Source of the DNA: CADEED01 sp035765415
GTDB taxonomy: Bacteria > Pseudomonadota > Gammaproteobacteria > Steroidobacterales > Steroidobacteraceae
Length of the DNA stretch: 64,000 nt
Assembly (NCBI GenBank): GCA_035765415.1
Contig: DASTXR010000132.1
Coordinates: forward strand, 1-64,000
Direction of reading: 5' to 3'
Notes under the pieces: generated by a model
The model's input: the letters and a program-made list of their open reading frames with translations, nothing else
Told to the model about the DNA's origin: nothing
Database searches by the model: none
Part shown: positions 17,022 through 25,268 of the stretch, piece by piece
Position numbering within the stretch: position 1 is the stretch's first letter
Layout of the letters: the number at the start of each line of letters is the position of its first letter
Made by a program: the position numbers and the translations under genes

Positions 17022-17489
17022 ATGTTCTACCTGGCGCTGAAATCCCTGCACGTGATCAGCGTGGTGCTGTTCCTCGGCAACATCATCACCGGCGTGTTCT
17101 GGAAAGTGCATGCCGACCTGAGCGGGGAGCTGCGCGTGCGCGAACAGGCGATTCTCGGTCTCATCCGCAGCGACCGCTTCTTCACCGTGCCCGGCGTGTT
17201 GCTCATCATCGCCACGGGCGTCGCCCTGGCGCTGATCGCACATCTGCCGCTGTTGCGCACGTTCTGGATAGGCTGGTCGCTGGTGTTGTTCGGCATTTCG
17301 GGACTGGCGTTCGCCATCAAGGTCGGCCCGCTGCAGAAGAAGCTGCTCACCAACACGCAGGCGGGGTTGGCGGGCCAGTGGAATGAGGCCGAGTACCAGG
17401 CGCTGTCGAAGTCGTGGGGCGTCTGGGGAACCGTGGCCACTGCTGCACCGCTCATCGCGGTGTTCCTGATGGTGATGAAACCGGCGTAG
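17022..17489 (+). CDS. DUF2269 family membrane protein
   Basis: The 155-residue protein has four predicted membrane helices. It opens with the family motif LKSLHVISVVLFLGNIITGVFW and includes the conserved RSDRFFTVPGVLLII and a C-terminal W-x-WGTVAT segment. DUF2269 proteins are of unknown function; conserved His residues in helix 1 suggest a possible haem or metal site (inference). It is coupled to the MBL gene with a 1-bp gap. Confidence 0.85.
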   Translation: MFYLALKSLHVISVVLFLGNIITGVFWKVHADLSGELRVREQAILGLIRSDRFFTVPGVLLIIATGVALALIAHLPLLRTFWIGWSLVLFGISGLAFAIKVGPLQKKLLTNTQAGLAGQWNEAEYQALSKSWGVWGTVATAAPLIAVFLMVMKPA

Positions 17490-17504
17490 GGGGCTGGTTC
17501 CGGG

Positions 17505-17536
17505 CGCCGATCAGTTTCACCTGAAACTAATCGGGG
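17505..17536. repeat. REP-like imperfect palindrome containing a parS-like core
   Basis: CCGATCAGTTTCA and TGAAACTAATCGG form an imperfect palindrome around a CC centre in the gap between DUF2269 and bkdA1. The central 16 bp (AGTTTCACCTGAAACT, 17513-17528) match the ParB-site consensus TGTTTCACGTGAAACA at 13 of 16 positions. The central G is lost, so ParB binding is doubtful. It resembles the other intergenic REP-like palindromes in this window. Confidence 0.55.
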
Positions 17537-17594
17537 CCTGTCAAGGCCCGTCCGCGCGCCTTCCCTCCCTTCCCGCCCGCGTTATCATCGCGCC

Positions 17595-18857
17595 ATGCCA
17601 AGACTCCACGTACCGCAACCGCCCACTCGCCCGGGCGACAAGCCCGATTTCAGCTACGTCGAACTTTCTCCGGCCGGCGCCATCCCGATGCCCGACGTGA
17701 ATGCGCGCGCCCGCGACATGGAAGAAGTGTCGGTGGGCCTGGTGCGCGTGCTCGACGACAAGCACGAAGCCGTGGGCCAGTGGAATCCGCGCCTCGAGGC
17801 CGAAGACCTGCAGGTGGGCCTGCGCCACATGCTGCTCACGCGCATCTTCGACGACCGCATGCAGCGCACGCAGCGCCAGGGAAAGATCTCCTTTTATATG
17901 CGCAGCTTCGGCGAAGAGGCCGTGGCCGTGGCGCAGGCGATGGCGCTGCAGCCCGGCGACATGTTGTTCCCGTCGTACCGGCAGCAGGGCATCTACATGG
18001 TGCGCGGCAAGCCGCTGGTCGAGCTCATGTGCCAGTTGCTGTCGAACACGCGCGACATGTGCAAGGGCCGCCAGCTGCCGGTCATGTACCACTGGAACAC
18101 CGGGCGCATCTTCTCGATCTCCGGCAACCTAACTACCCAGTTCCCGCAGGCCGTGGGCTGGGCCATGGCCGCGGCCATCCGCAACGAAGACCACATCGCC
18201 TGCACGTGGATCGGCGAAGGCTCGAGCGCCGAAGCCGACTTCCATCACGGCATCATCTTCGCCGCCGTGCACCAGGCGCCGGTCATCATGAACATCGTCA
18301 ACAACCAGTGGGCCATCTCCACGTTCCAGGGCACGGCCGGCGGCGAGCAGCGCTCGTTCGCGGCGCGCGGGCCCGGCTACGGCATCGCCGGCATCCGCGT
18401 CGACGGCAACGACTTCCTCGCGGTGTATTCGGTCACGCAGTGGGCGGCGCAGCGCGCGCGCACCGGCGGCGGCCCCACGCTCATCGAGCTCGTGACCTAT
18501 CGCGCGGCCGCGCATTCCACCAGCGACGACCCGTCGCGCTACCGGCCCAAGGACGACTACGAACACTGGCCGCTCGGCGACCCGGTAGATAGATTGAAGA
18601 ACCACCTCATCGCGCGCGGCGAGTGGAGCGAGAAGCAGCACAAGGAACTGCACGCCGAGCTCGACGCCCAGGTGGTCACCGCCTGGAAGGAGGCCGTGTC
18701 ATTCGGCGCGCTCAACGAAGGTCCGCGGCTCGACCGCCACCTCATGTTCGAGGACGTCTACAAGGAGTTCCCGGACAACCTGCGCCGGCAGAGCGAGCAG
18801 CTCGCCGAGGAAATCAAGCTCAACGCCGAGCTCGGGCTCGCGGCCAAGGTGGAATGA
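17595..18857 (+). CDS. bkdA1: Branched-chain 2-oxoacid dehydrogenase E1 component, alpha subunit
   Basis: The 420-residue protein matches BCKDH E1-alpha rather than pyruvate dehydrogenase E1-alpha. It has the extended N-terminus, RMQRTQRQGKISFYMRSFGEEA, the thiamine-diphosphate motif GEGSSAEADFHHG...NNQWAIST, and the phosphorylation-loop equivalent AAAHSTSDDPSRYR. It decarboxylates 2-oxoacids derived from Leu, Ile and Val. E1-beta and E2 follow directly; no E3 is in the locus, so the complex must share lipoamide dehydrogenase from elsewhere. Confidence 0.95.
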   Translation: MPRLHVPQPPTRPGDKPDFSYVELSPAGAIPMPDVNARARDMEEVSVGLVRVLDDKHEAVGQWNPRLEAEDLQVGLRHMLLTRIFDDRMQRTQRQGKISFYMRSFGEEAVAVAQAMALQPGDMLFPSYRQQGIYMVRGKPLVELMCQLLSNTRDMCKGRQLPVMYHWNTGRIFSISGNLTTQFPQAVGWAMAAAIRNEDHIACTWIGEGSSAEADFHHGIIFAAVHQAPVIMNIVNNQWAISTFQGTAGGEQRSFAARGPGYGIAGIRVDGNDFLAVYSVTQWAAQRARTGGGPTLIELVTYRAAAHSTSDDPSRYRPKDDYEHWPLGDPVDRLKNHLIARGEWSEKQHKELHAELDAQVVTAWKEAVSFGALNEGPRLDRHLMFEDVYKEFPDNLRRQSEQLAEEIKLNAELGLAAKVE

Positions 18858-19876
18858 CCATGGCCCAGATGAACATGATCCAGGCCCTGAACTCCGCCAT
18901 GGACGTGATGATGGCGCGGGATCCTTCCGTCGTCGTCATGGGGGAAGACGTCGGATATTTTGGCGGCGTGTTCCGCGTCACCGACGGGCTGCAGAGAAAA
19001 TACGGCGAGCACCGCGTGCTCGACTCGCCGATTTCCGAAGGCGGCATCGTCGCCACGGCCATCGGCATGGCGGTGAATGGCCTGAAGCCCGTCGCCGAAA
19101 TCCAGTTCGCCGATTACATCTACCCGGCCGTGGACCAGATCGCGAGCGAGCTCGCGCGCATCCGCTACCGCAGCGCCGGCGACTTCTCCTCGCCGGTGGT
19201 CATCCGCGCGCCCTGCGGCGGCGGCATCCGCGGCGGCCAGACGCATTCGCAAAGTCCCGAGGCCATCTTCACGCACATCTGCGGCGTGAAAGTGGTGATG
19301 CCTTCGAATCCCTACGACGCCAAGGGCCTGCTCATCGCCGCCATCGAAGACGAAGACCCGATCATCTTCTTCGAGCCCAAGCGCATCTACAACGGCCCCT
19401 TCGACGGCGACCCTAACAAGCCTGCGGTGCCCTGGAGCACGCACGCGAAGGGCAACGTGCCCGAAGGCCACTACAAGGTTCCCATCGGCAAGTGCGACAT
19501 CGTGCGGCCCGGCGAGCAGGTCACCATCGTCACCTACGGCACCATGGTGTACGTCTGCGAGGCCGCCGCGAGAAAACTCGACATCGACGCCGAGATCATC
19601 GACGTGCGCACCATGTCGCCGCTCGACATCGATCCCATCTGCTCGTCGGTCAAGAAGACCGGGCGTTGCGTCGTCGCGCATGAAGCCACGCGGTTCTCCG
19701 GCTTCGGCGCGGAGCTCTCGGCCAGCATCCAGGAAGAATGCTTCTGGTATCTGGAAGCGCCGATCCAGCGGGTGGCCGGCTGGGATACGCCGTACCCGCA
19801 CGCCTTCGAATGGGAGTATTTTCCCGGCCAGGCACGTGTGGCGCTCGCCTTGCGCGCAGCCATGGGCCACGAGTGA
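18854..19876 (+). CDS. bkdA2: Branched-chain 2-oxoacid dehydrogenase E1 component, beta subunit
   Basis: The start at 18854 overlaps the E1-alpha stop (ATGA); an ATG 6 bp later is also possible. The 340-residue protein has the transketolase-like E1-beta motifs VVVMGEDVGYFGGVFRVT, DSPISEGGIVATAIGMA, EIQFADYIYPAVDQI, APCGGGIRGGQTHSQSPE and HEATRFSGFGAEL. It forms the alpha2beta2 decarboxylase with E1-alpha. E2 starts 11 bp later. Confidence 0.96.
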   Translation: MTMAQMNMIQALNSAMDVMMARDPSVVVMGEDVGYFGGVFRVTDGLQRKYGEHRVLDSPISEGGIVATAIGMAVNGLKPVAEIQFADYIYPAVDQIASELARIRYRSAGDFSSPVVIRAPCGGGIRGGQTHSQSPEAIFTHICGVKVVMPSNPYDAKGLLIAAIEDEDPIIFFEPKRIYNGPFDGDPNKPAVPWSTHAKGNVPEGHYKVPIGKCDIVRPGEQVTIVTYGTMVYVCEAAARKLDIDAEIIDVRTMSPLDIDPICSSVKKTGRCVVAHEATRFSGFGAELSASIQEECFWYLEAPIQRVAGWDTPYPHAFEWEYFPGQARVALALRAAMGHE

Positions 19877-19887
19877 GAGAGGGGAAC

Positions 19888-21213
19888 ATGAGCCGCTACG
19901 TATTCAAGATGCCGGATCTCGGCGAAGGCACGGTCTCGGCGGAAGTGGTCGCCTGGCATGTGAAACCGGGAGACCTGGTGCAGGAAGACCAGGTCATGTG
20001 CGAAGTCATGACCGAAAAAGCCGCCGTTGAAATGCCCGCGCCGGTCACCGGCCGCATCCTTTCCATCCAGGGCGAGCCGGGCGACATGGTGGCCGTGGGC
20101 TCCGAGCTCGTGGTGTTCGACACCGACGCCACCTCGGCTGCCGCGGGGGATGCGCCCGCCGCCAAAACTCCGCCGCCTGCGCCCACCGAGCCGCTCACTC
20201 CGCAACGCCGCTCGACGGACAAGGCGCCCGGTCAACAGCAGGCCCCCGAAAAGCAGGCGAACGAAAAGCAGCAGATCGCCGCGGCCGCCAATGGCGCCCA
20301 GGGCAATGGTGAGAACAAGTCCTCGCGCGTCATGGTCTCGCCGGCGTCGCGCCGCCGCGCGGCCGAAGCAGGGCTCGACCTGTCTACCGTCACCGGCACC
20401 GGGCCTGCGGGACGCATCGAACCGGGCGACATCGATTCCGCGCTGGCCGCGGGCGCTGCGCGCGGTGCGCCGCCGTCCATGAATGCGCGCGCCAACGCGG
20501 CACACGCGCCGCGCAACGGCACCGAAGAAGTGAAGATCATCGGCCTGCGCCGCGTGATCGCCGAGCGCCTGACCGAATCGGCGCGCAGCATCCCGCAATA
20601 CTCCTATGTAGAAGAGTGCGACCTCACGCGCCTCGAGGGCCTGCGCAAACATCTCAACGACCGGCGCCCGCCCGCCGCGCCGCCGCTCACGTTCCTGCCG
20701 TTCATCGTGGCCGCGCTGGCGCGGGTGCTCGACAAGTTTCCGCAATGCAACGCGCTCTACGACTCCGCGCGCGGCGTGCTCGTGAAACACAAGGCCGTTC
20801 ACGTGGGCATCGCCACGCAGACGCCGCAGGGGCTGAAAGTGCCCGTGGTGCGCAACGTCGAATCGCGCGCGCTGCACGACCTCGCCGCCGAGATCCGCCG
20901 CGTCGCCGAAGCCGCGCGCACCAACAAATCGCCGCGCGAGGAGCTCACCGGCTCCACCATCACCATCACCAGTCTCGGGAAGTTAGGCGGCATCGCCTCG
21001 ACGCCGATGATCAACATGCCCGAGGTCTCCATCATCGGCATCAACAAGGCGATCGAACGTGCGGTCGTGGTCGACGGCCAGATCTGCGTGCGCCTCATGA
21101 TGAACCTCTCGTCGTCGTTCGATCATCGCTTCGTCGACGGGTTCGACGCCGCCTCGATGATCCAGGCGCTCAAGGATTCGCTGGAGCAGCCGGCGACGAT
21201 CTTCATCGACTGA
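19888..21213 (+). CDS. bkdB: Branched-chain 2-oxoacid dehydrogenase E2, dihydrolipoyl acyltransferase
   Basis: GAGGGGA 4-5 nt upstream fixes the ATG at 19888, giving 441 residues. One lipoyl domain (residues 1-80) carries the lipoyl lysine K44 in MTEKAAVEM. An Ala/Pro/Gln-rich linker follows, then a peripheral E1/E3-binding domain (about 150-190, VSPASRRRAAEAGLDL) and the catalytic acyltransferase domain with SSSFDHRFVDGFDAA. It transfers branched acyl groups to CoA. The product propionyl-CoA would feed the prp genes at 28.9 kb. Confidence 0.95.
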   Translation: MSRYVFKMPDLGEGTVSAEVVAWHVKPGDLVQEDQVMCEVMTEKAAVEMPAPVTGRILSIQGEPGDMVAVGSELVVFDTDATSAAAGDAPAAKTPPPAPTEPLTPQRRSTDKAPGQQQAPEKQANEKQQIAAAANGAQGNGENKSSRVMVSPASRRRAAEAGLDLSTVTGTGPAGRIEPGDIDSALAAGAARGAPPSMNARANAAHAPRNGTEEVKIIGLRRVIAERLTESARSIPQYSYVEECDLTRLEGLRKHLNDRRPPAAPPLTFLPFIVAALARVLDKFPQCNALYDSARGVLVKHKAVHVGIATQTPQGLKVPVVRNVESRALHDLAAEIRRVAEAARTNKSPREELTGSTITITSLGKLGGIASTPMINMPEVSIIGINKAIERAVVVDGQICVRLMMNLSSSFDHRFVDGFDAASMIQALKDSLEQPATIFID

Positions 21214-21219
21214 CGCGTG

Positions 21220-22620
21220 ATGCGAAGCCTCTGCCTCGCGTTGCTGCTGTTCGCGGCCGGTGGAACCGCCGTCGCACAGACCGGCGGCTTGCCCGGCACG
21301 GCGCAGGTTCGCGTCGAGGTCACGCGCAGCGGCAACGACTGGACGGTGGAATACCAGTTCGATCGCGAATCGCCGGTGTGGGTTTTCCCACGCACCGACG
21401 TCACGCGCGGCGATCGGCAGCAGTGGCGGCCGCTCAGCTGGACCGTGGAGACCCGCGGCGTGCGTCTCGAGCGCCGCGGCTGGTACGACGTGCTCATCGC
21501 GCGCGGCAATGTGCCGCGGCGCGTGCGCATCCAGTTCACGCCGTTCACGCACGGGTTGCAGGCCGACTACACGCCGGCGCTCGAGTTCTCCGACGATTCG
21601 GTGGCGCTGTACATCGCGCACTTCGAAACCTTTCCGATGGAGTCGGTGAGTGCGGTCAAGGCCTTGCCCAGCGATCTCAACAACCAGCTCGTGCCGGACG
21701 CGAAGCTCACTTACGTGTTCCGCGACCGGGCAGGACCTGTGTGGCTGCGCGGCAAGCGGCTGTCCGTGGCGGTGACGGACGACAAGAACACCTACGTATT
21801 CTTCGGGGCGATGAAGCCCATCGAAACCCGCGACATGGTCGGCTTCATCGATCCGCAATTGCCGGAGTGGATCCGCGGCTCGCTCGTCGACACCGTGCCC
21901 GACATGCTGGCGCGTTTCACGCGCGAGCTCGGCGCACCGCCCGGCATGAAGCCCACCATCATGCTGAGCTGGGCCGGGCCCACGCCTGGACTCGTCAGCC
22001 GCGCGGGCAGCGTGTTGCCCGGGCTCATCGTGCTCACCTACGAAGGGTCCGGCGTTCTCGCGGAGGATGAGGCCGCGCAGATCGAAGGGCTGCAGTTCAT
22101 CGCGCACGAAGCCGCGCATTTCTGGCTGGGGCAAACGGTGGCGTACGAATACGCGAAGGACGCCTGGATCACCGAAGGCGGCGCCGACCTGCTGGCCATG
22201 CGGCTCATGGAGTCGGCGCACGTCAACTACGACTGGCGCGCCGACTTCAACAAGTCGATCGAGGAATGCGCGAGCCTCACGCGGCGGCGCGGCATCGAAT
22301 CGGCGCGCGAACGCAACGAGTCGCGCGCCTACTACGCCTGCGGCGCCGTGTTCGGGCTGATCGCCGAAAGCGCGTCCGGCAGATCCTTCTTCGTCTTCGT
22401 GAAAAAAATCATCGATTCCAACAGGATGGACGGCATCGTGACCCGCGCCGAATGGCTGGCGGCGCTCGACGCCGCCTCGGGAAAACCCGACCTGAGCCGC
22501 GACATCGCGCGGTTGCTGGACCGCGGCGTGGCCGATCCCCGGGAGTTCATCGCGGCGCTGTTCACGCGCGCCGGCGTTTCGCACAGCCTCGACGCGCAGG
22601 GACTGCCGCGTCTGCCCTAA
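21220..22620 (+). CDS. Secreted gluzincin-type metallopeptidase-like protein (M1-like)
   Basis: The 466-residue protein has a clear signal peptide (SLCLALLLFAAGGTAVAQ). Residues near 300 show HEAAHFWLG followed after 18 residues by the Glu of ITEGGAD, the HEXXH-18-E zinc site of gluzincins such as M1 aminopeptidases. The N-terminal half looks like beta-strands and does not match a recognised M1 N-domain, so substrate range is unknown. It starts 6 bp after the E2 gene and may be co-transcribed with bkd. Confidence 0.78.
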   Translation: MRSLCLALLLFAAGGTAVAQTGGLPGTAQVRVEVTRSGNDWTVEYQFDRESPVWVFPRTDVTRGDRQQWRPLSWTVETRGVRLERRGWYDVLIARGNVPRRVRIQFTPFTHGLQADYTPALEFSDDSVALYIAHFETFPMESVSAVKALPSDLNNQLVPDAKLTYVFRDRAGPVWLRGKRLSVAVTDDKNTYVFFGAMKPIETRDMVGFIDPQLPEWIRGSLVDTVPDMLARFTRELGAPPGMKPTIMLSWAGPTPGLVSRAGSVLPGLIVLTYEGSGVLAEDEAAQIEGLQFIAHEAAHFWLGQTVAYEYAKDAWITEGGADLLAMRLMESAHVNYDWRADFNKSIEECASLTRRRGIESARERNESRAYYACGAVFGLIAESASGRSFFVFVKKIIDSNRMDGIVTRAEWLAALDAASGKPDLSRDIARLLDRGVADPREFIAALFTRAGVSHSLDAQGLPRLP

Positions 22621-22705
22621 AGGCTTCTCCCTGCAGAATGGGCGACCTACAAAAAACTGCGAACTATTACCGCCTCGTCTTCTGCGCCGATGGCACATTC
22701 ATGCC

Positions 22706-22990
22706 ATGCACTCTCGATGCAAAAACTGCCTGTATTGCGGGCTCGTCAACTACATGACGGCCGGAGACCCGCCGCCCATCACCAAGTGGAAGCGGCCGGT
22801 TCTGCTGGTCGCCGGTGTCGCCCTCACGATCTGCACCGTGCTCGCTCTGCGGTTCGCGTGGGAGCGCACGGACGGAATGTTCTTCGCCTCGGTGTCCGCG
22901 CTTCTCAACATCATCGCGCTGCTCGGTGTCGTCATCGCCATCCGCGGCTGCGATGTCTGCGTGGCGCGTTACCTCGGCAAGACGCTGTGA
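22706..22990 (+). CDS. Small Cys-rich two-TM protein, unknown
   Basis: The frame encodes 94 residues with a Cys cluster at the N-terminus (CKNCLYC), two predicted membrane helices and a C-terminal CDVC pair. The N-terminal Cys cluster is only included if the start is 22706; an ATG at 22754 would give a 78-residue protein without it. No good ribosome-binding site is seen for either. A 6-6-6 inverted repeat (ATGGCA, TGCCAT) overlaps the first start at 22690-22707. I do not recognise the family. Confidence 0.5.
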   Translation: MHSRCKNCLYCGLVNYMTAGDPPPITKWKRPVLLVAGVALTICTVLALRFAWERTDGMFFASVSALLNIIALLGVVIAIRGCDVCVARYLGKTL

Positions 22991-23270
22991 CGACGCGCCC
23001 CGTCGTCGCCTGCAATCCCAAGAGCCGGCGCAAGGTGAAGAAGCGCCCGCTCGGCCTTCGCGCGCCGCCGCGATCGGCTTGTCGCTACGCGTCAATCTGG
23101 CAGTGCCAGTATTCATCACCGCGTCTCCGCCCCGCCGCGGCTTCGAACCCCGACGTCTGACCGGCAAGGCGCTTCCCAGGGAAGCGCGAAAAATCTGCTG
23201 CGCGAATTCAAACGCACTCTGCGTCCCCAGGGTCTATGGTTGAGCGCTACCAGGCTGATCGGGGAAAGTC
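22991..23270. other. 280-bp gap without a recognised gene
   Basis: No convincing coding region or RNA gene was found here. It contains a nearly perfect palindrome, GCGCTTCCC-A-GGGAAGCGC, at 23169-23187, followed on the plus strand by GAAAAATC and not by a T-tract. The sequence CTTCGAACCCCGAC near 23131 looks like an antisense T-arm, but no tRNA can be folded around it. The promoter of the PQQ dehydrogenase gene should lie in the last part. Confidence 0.4.
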
Positions 23271-25226
23271 ATGAAGAAGGCGTTGCTGTTCGTATCGATG
23301 CTGGCCGCGGCCGCCGGCGCCGCCGAACCCCTGGCCACCGCACACGCGCCCGGCGACTGGCCTAACTACGGGCGCACGCCGGGCGGCGACCGGCATTCGC
23401 CGCTGCGGCAGATCGACCGCACGAACGTGGGCAGGCTCACGCTCGCCTGGGAATTCAGGACCGGGGAAGCCGACAGCAAGACGGGCAACCCGACGGCGCT
23501 CGAAGCGACGCCGCTGGTCATCGACGGCGTGATGTATCTCTCCACGCCGCTGGGCAAGGTGTTCGCGCTCGATCCGGTCACCGGCCGGCAGAAATGGGTG
23601 CGCGATGTCGGCGTGAAACGCGAACGGCATTTCGGCGACTGGGTGAGCCGCGGCGTGTCCTACTGGCGCGACCCGCTCGAGAAGAAGCCGCGGCCGTGCT
23701 CGCGGCGCATCTTCTTCGGCGTCGTGGATGCGCGCATGGTTTCGCTGGACGCGACGCTCGGCGAATACTGCCTGGGTTTCGGCGCCGGCGGCATCGTCGA
23801 TCTCGTGCCGCTGCTGCGGAACAAACAATCCTACGGCGATGAGTACGAGCAGACATCACCGCCCGCGGTCATCGGCGATCTCATCGTCGTCGGCTCCGCC
23901 GTCGCGGACAACAACTCCACCGTGGGCGCGACCGGCGAAGTGCGCGCGTTCGATGCCCGCAGCGGCGCGCTGCGCTGGACCTGGAATCCCGTGCCGCAGG
24001 ACCCGGACGATCCCGCGTACAAGACCTGGGCGGGCGAAGCGGCACACCGCACGGGCGGCGCCAACACCTGGTCGATCATCGCCGCCGATCCCGAGCGCGA
24101 TCTCGTGTTCCTGCCTACATCCAGTCCCGCGGTCGATTACTACGGCGTCACGAGGCTCGGCGACAACCGTTACGCCAACTCCGTGGTGGCCTTACGCGCG
24201 TCGACGGGAAAAATGGTCTGGCACTTCCAGACCGTGCATCACGATCTGTGGGACTACGACAATGCCTCGCCGCCGGCGTTGATAACTCTGCCGGACGGCC
24301 GCGCCGCCGTGTTGCAGGGGACGAAAACCGCGCAGCTCTTCGTGCTGGACCGCGACACCGGCAAACCGCTGTTCCCCGTCGAGGAACGCCCCGTACCCAG
24401 GAGCGACATCCCCGGCGAGGTTACTTCGCCCACGCAGCCGCTGTCGTCGCTGAGTACCGGCTTCCGCGCGCTCACGGCGGACGACATCTGGGGCGCGACC
24501 CCGGAGGATCTCGCCGAGTGCCGCGCGCGTTACGCCACGTTGCGCAATGACGGTCCGTTCACTCCGCCGTCCGAGCGCGGCTCGCTGCAGGTGCCGGCCA
24601 ACATCGGCGGCGCGCACTGGGGCGGCGTCGCCTACGACAGCGAACGCGGCATCGCCATCGTGCCTAACAATCGTCTCGCCGCCGTGGTCAAGCTGATCCC
24701 GCGCGCAACCTGGAAGGTGATGCGCGAAAAGCTGACCAGCGGCGAACGCGTCGGCAAGGAGTTCACCGACATGCAGGGCACACCCTATGTCATGCAGCGC
24801 GAGATCTGGCTGTCGAGCAGGCGCTCGCCGTGCACCGCGCCGCCTTTCGGCACGCTCACCGCCATCAGCCTCAAGACCGGCAAGACTCTCTGGGACGTGC
24901 CGCTCGGCACCAGCGAGGGACTCGACAAGATCGGCATCCCGCCGCTGCCCGCGGGCACCGGCATGGCCAATCTCGGTGGCGCCATCACCACGGCGGGCGG
25001 CGTCGTCTTCATCGGCGCAACCCTGGATGCCCATGTCCGCGCGTTTGATATCGATACCGGCAAAGAACTCTGGAAATACAAACTACCGGCGGGCGGCAAG
25101 GCGACCCCGATGACTTATCTCGGCGCCGATGGCCGGCAATATGTGGTGATCTCGGCGGGCGGCGACGGCAAGTCCTGGGGCAAGGCGGATTCCGTGATGG
25201 CATTTGCACTACCGAAGGCACCGTAG
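23271..25226 (+). CDS. PQQ-dependent (quinoprotein) dehydrogenase, glucose-dehydrogenase-like
   Basis: The 651-residue protein has a Sec signal peptide (MKKALLFVSMLAAAAGAAEP) and an eight-bladed propeller with repeated blade motifs such as PLGKVFALDPVTGRQKWV and DIDTGKELWKYKLP. FQTVHHDLWDYDNASPP and GAINLGG-like text (MANLGGAITTAGGVVFIGAT) match the membrane GDH/quinate-type PQQ family. The N-terminal membrane domain of E. coli Gcd is absent, so this is a soluble periplasmic form. It would oxidise a sugar or alcohol and pass electrons to quinone or cytochrome c. PQQ synthesis genes are not in the window. Confidence 0.9.
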   Translation: MKKALLFVSMLAAAAGAAEPLATAHAPGDWPNYGRTPGGDRHSPLRQIDRTNVGRLTLAWEFRTGEADSKTGNPTALEATPLVIDGVMYLSTPLGKVFALDPVTGRQKWVRDVGVKRERHFGDWVSRGVSYWRDPLEKKPRPCSRRIFFGVVDARMVSLDATLGEYCLGFGAGGIVDLVPLLRNKQSYGDEYEQTSPPAVIGDLIVVGSAVADNNSTVGATGEVRAFDARSGALRWTWNPVPQDPDDPAYKTWAGEAAHRTGGANTWSIIAADPERDLVFLPTSSPAVDYYGVTRLGDNRYANSVVALRASTGKMVWHFQTVHHDLWDYDNASPPALITLPDGRAAVLQGTKTAQLFVLDRDTGKPLFPVEERPVPRSDIPGEVTSPTQPLSSLSTGFRALTADDIWGATPEDLAECRARYATLRNDGPFTPPSERGSLQVPANIGGAHWGGVAYDSERGIAIVPNNRLAAVVKLIPRATWKVMREKLTSGERVGKEFTDMQGTPYVMQREIWLSSRRSPCTAPPFGTLTAISLKTGKTLWDVPLGTSEGLDKIGIPPLPAGTGMANLGGAITTAGGVVFIGATLDAHVRAFDIDTGKELWKYKLPAGGKATPMTYLGADGRQYVVISAGGDGKSWGKADSVMAFALPKAP

Positions 25227-25268
25227 TTGGAGGATAGTCGGGACAACAGAGACGGGGGAGACGCGGGC

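Noticed and set aside
16049..17023. Open frame extending the S9 peptidase N-terminus by more than 300 residues
   Set aside because: The extension is antisense to the MBL-fold gene, has no relation to the family, and a proper signal peptide begins at 16048.
20983..22698. 571-codon open frame on the minus strand opposite bkdB and the metallopeptidase
   Set aside because: Same reason: no recognisable domain, and the plus strand carries a lipoyl acyltransferase and a HEXXH protein.
23125..23165. Possible antisense tRNA (CTTCGAACCCCGAC)
   Set aside because: The T-arm-like stem has a mismatch and no acceptor, anticodon or D-arm could be placed around it.
23169..23187. Palindrome as terminator
   Set aside because: The stem is strong but no T-run follows on either strand.
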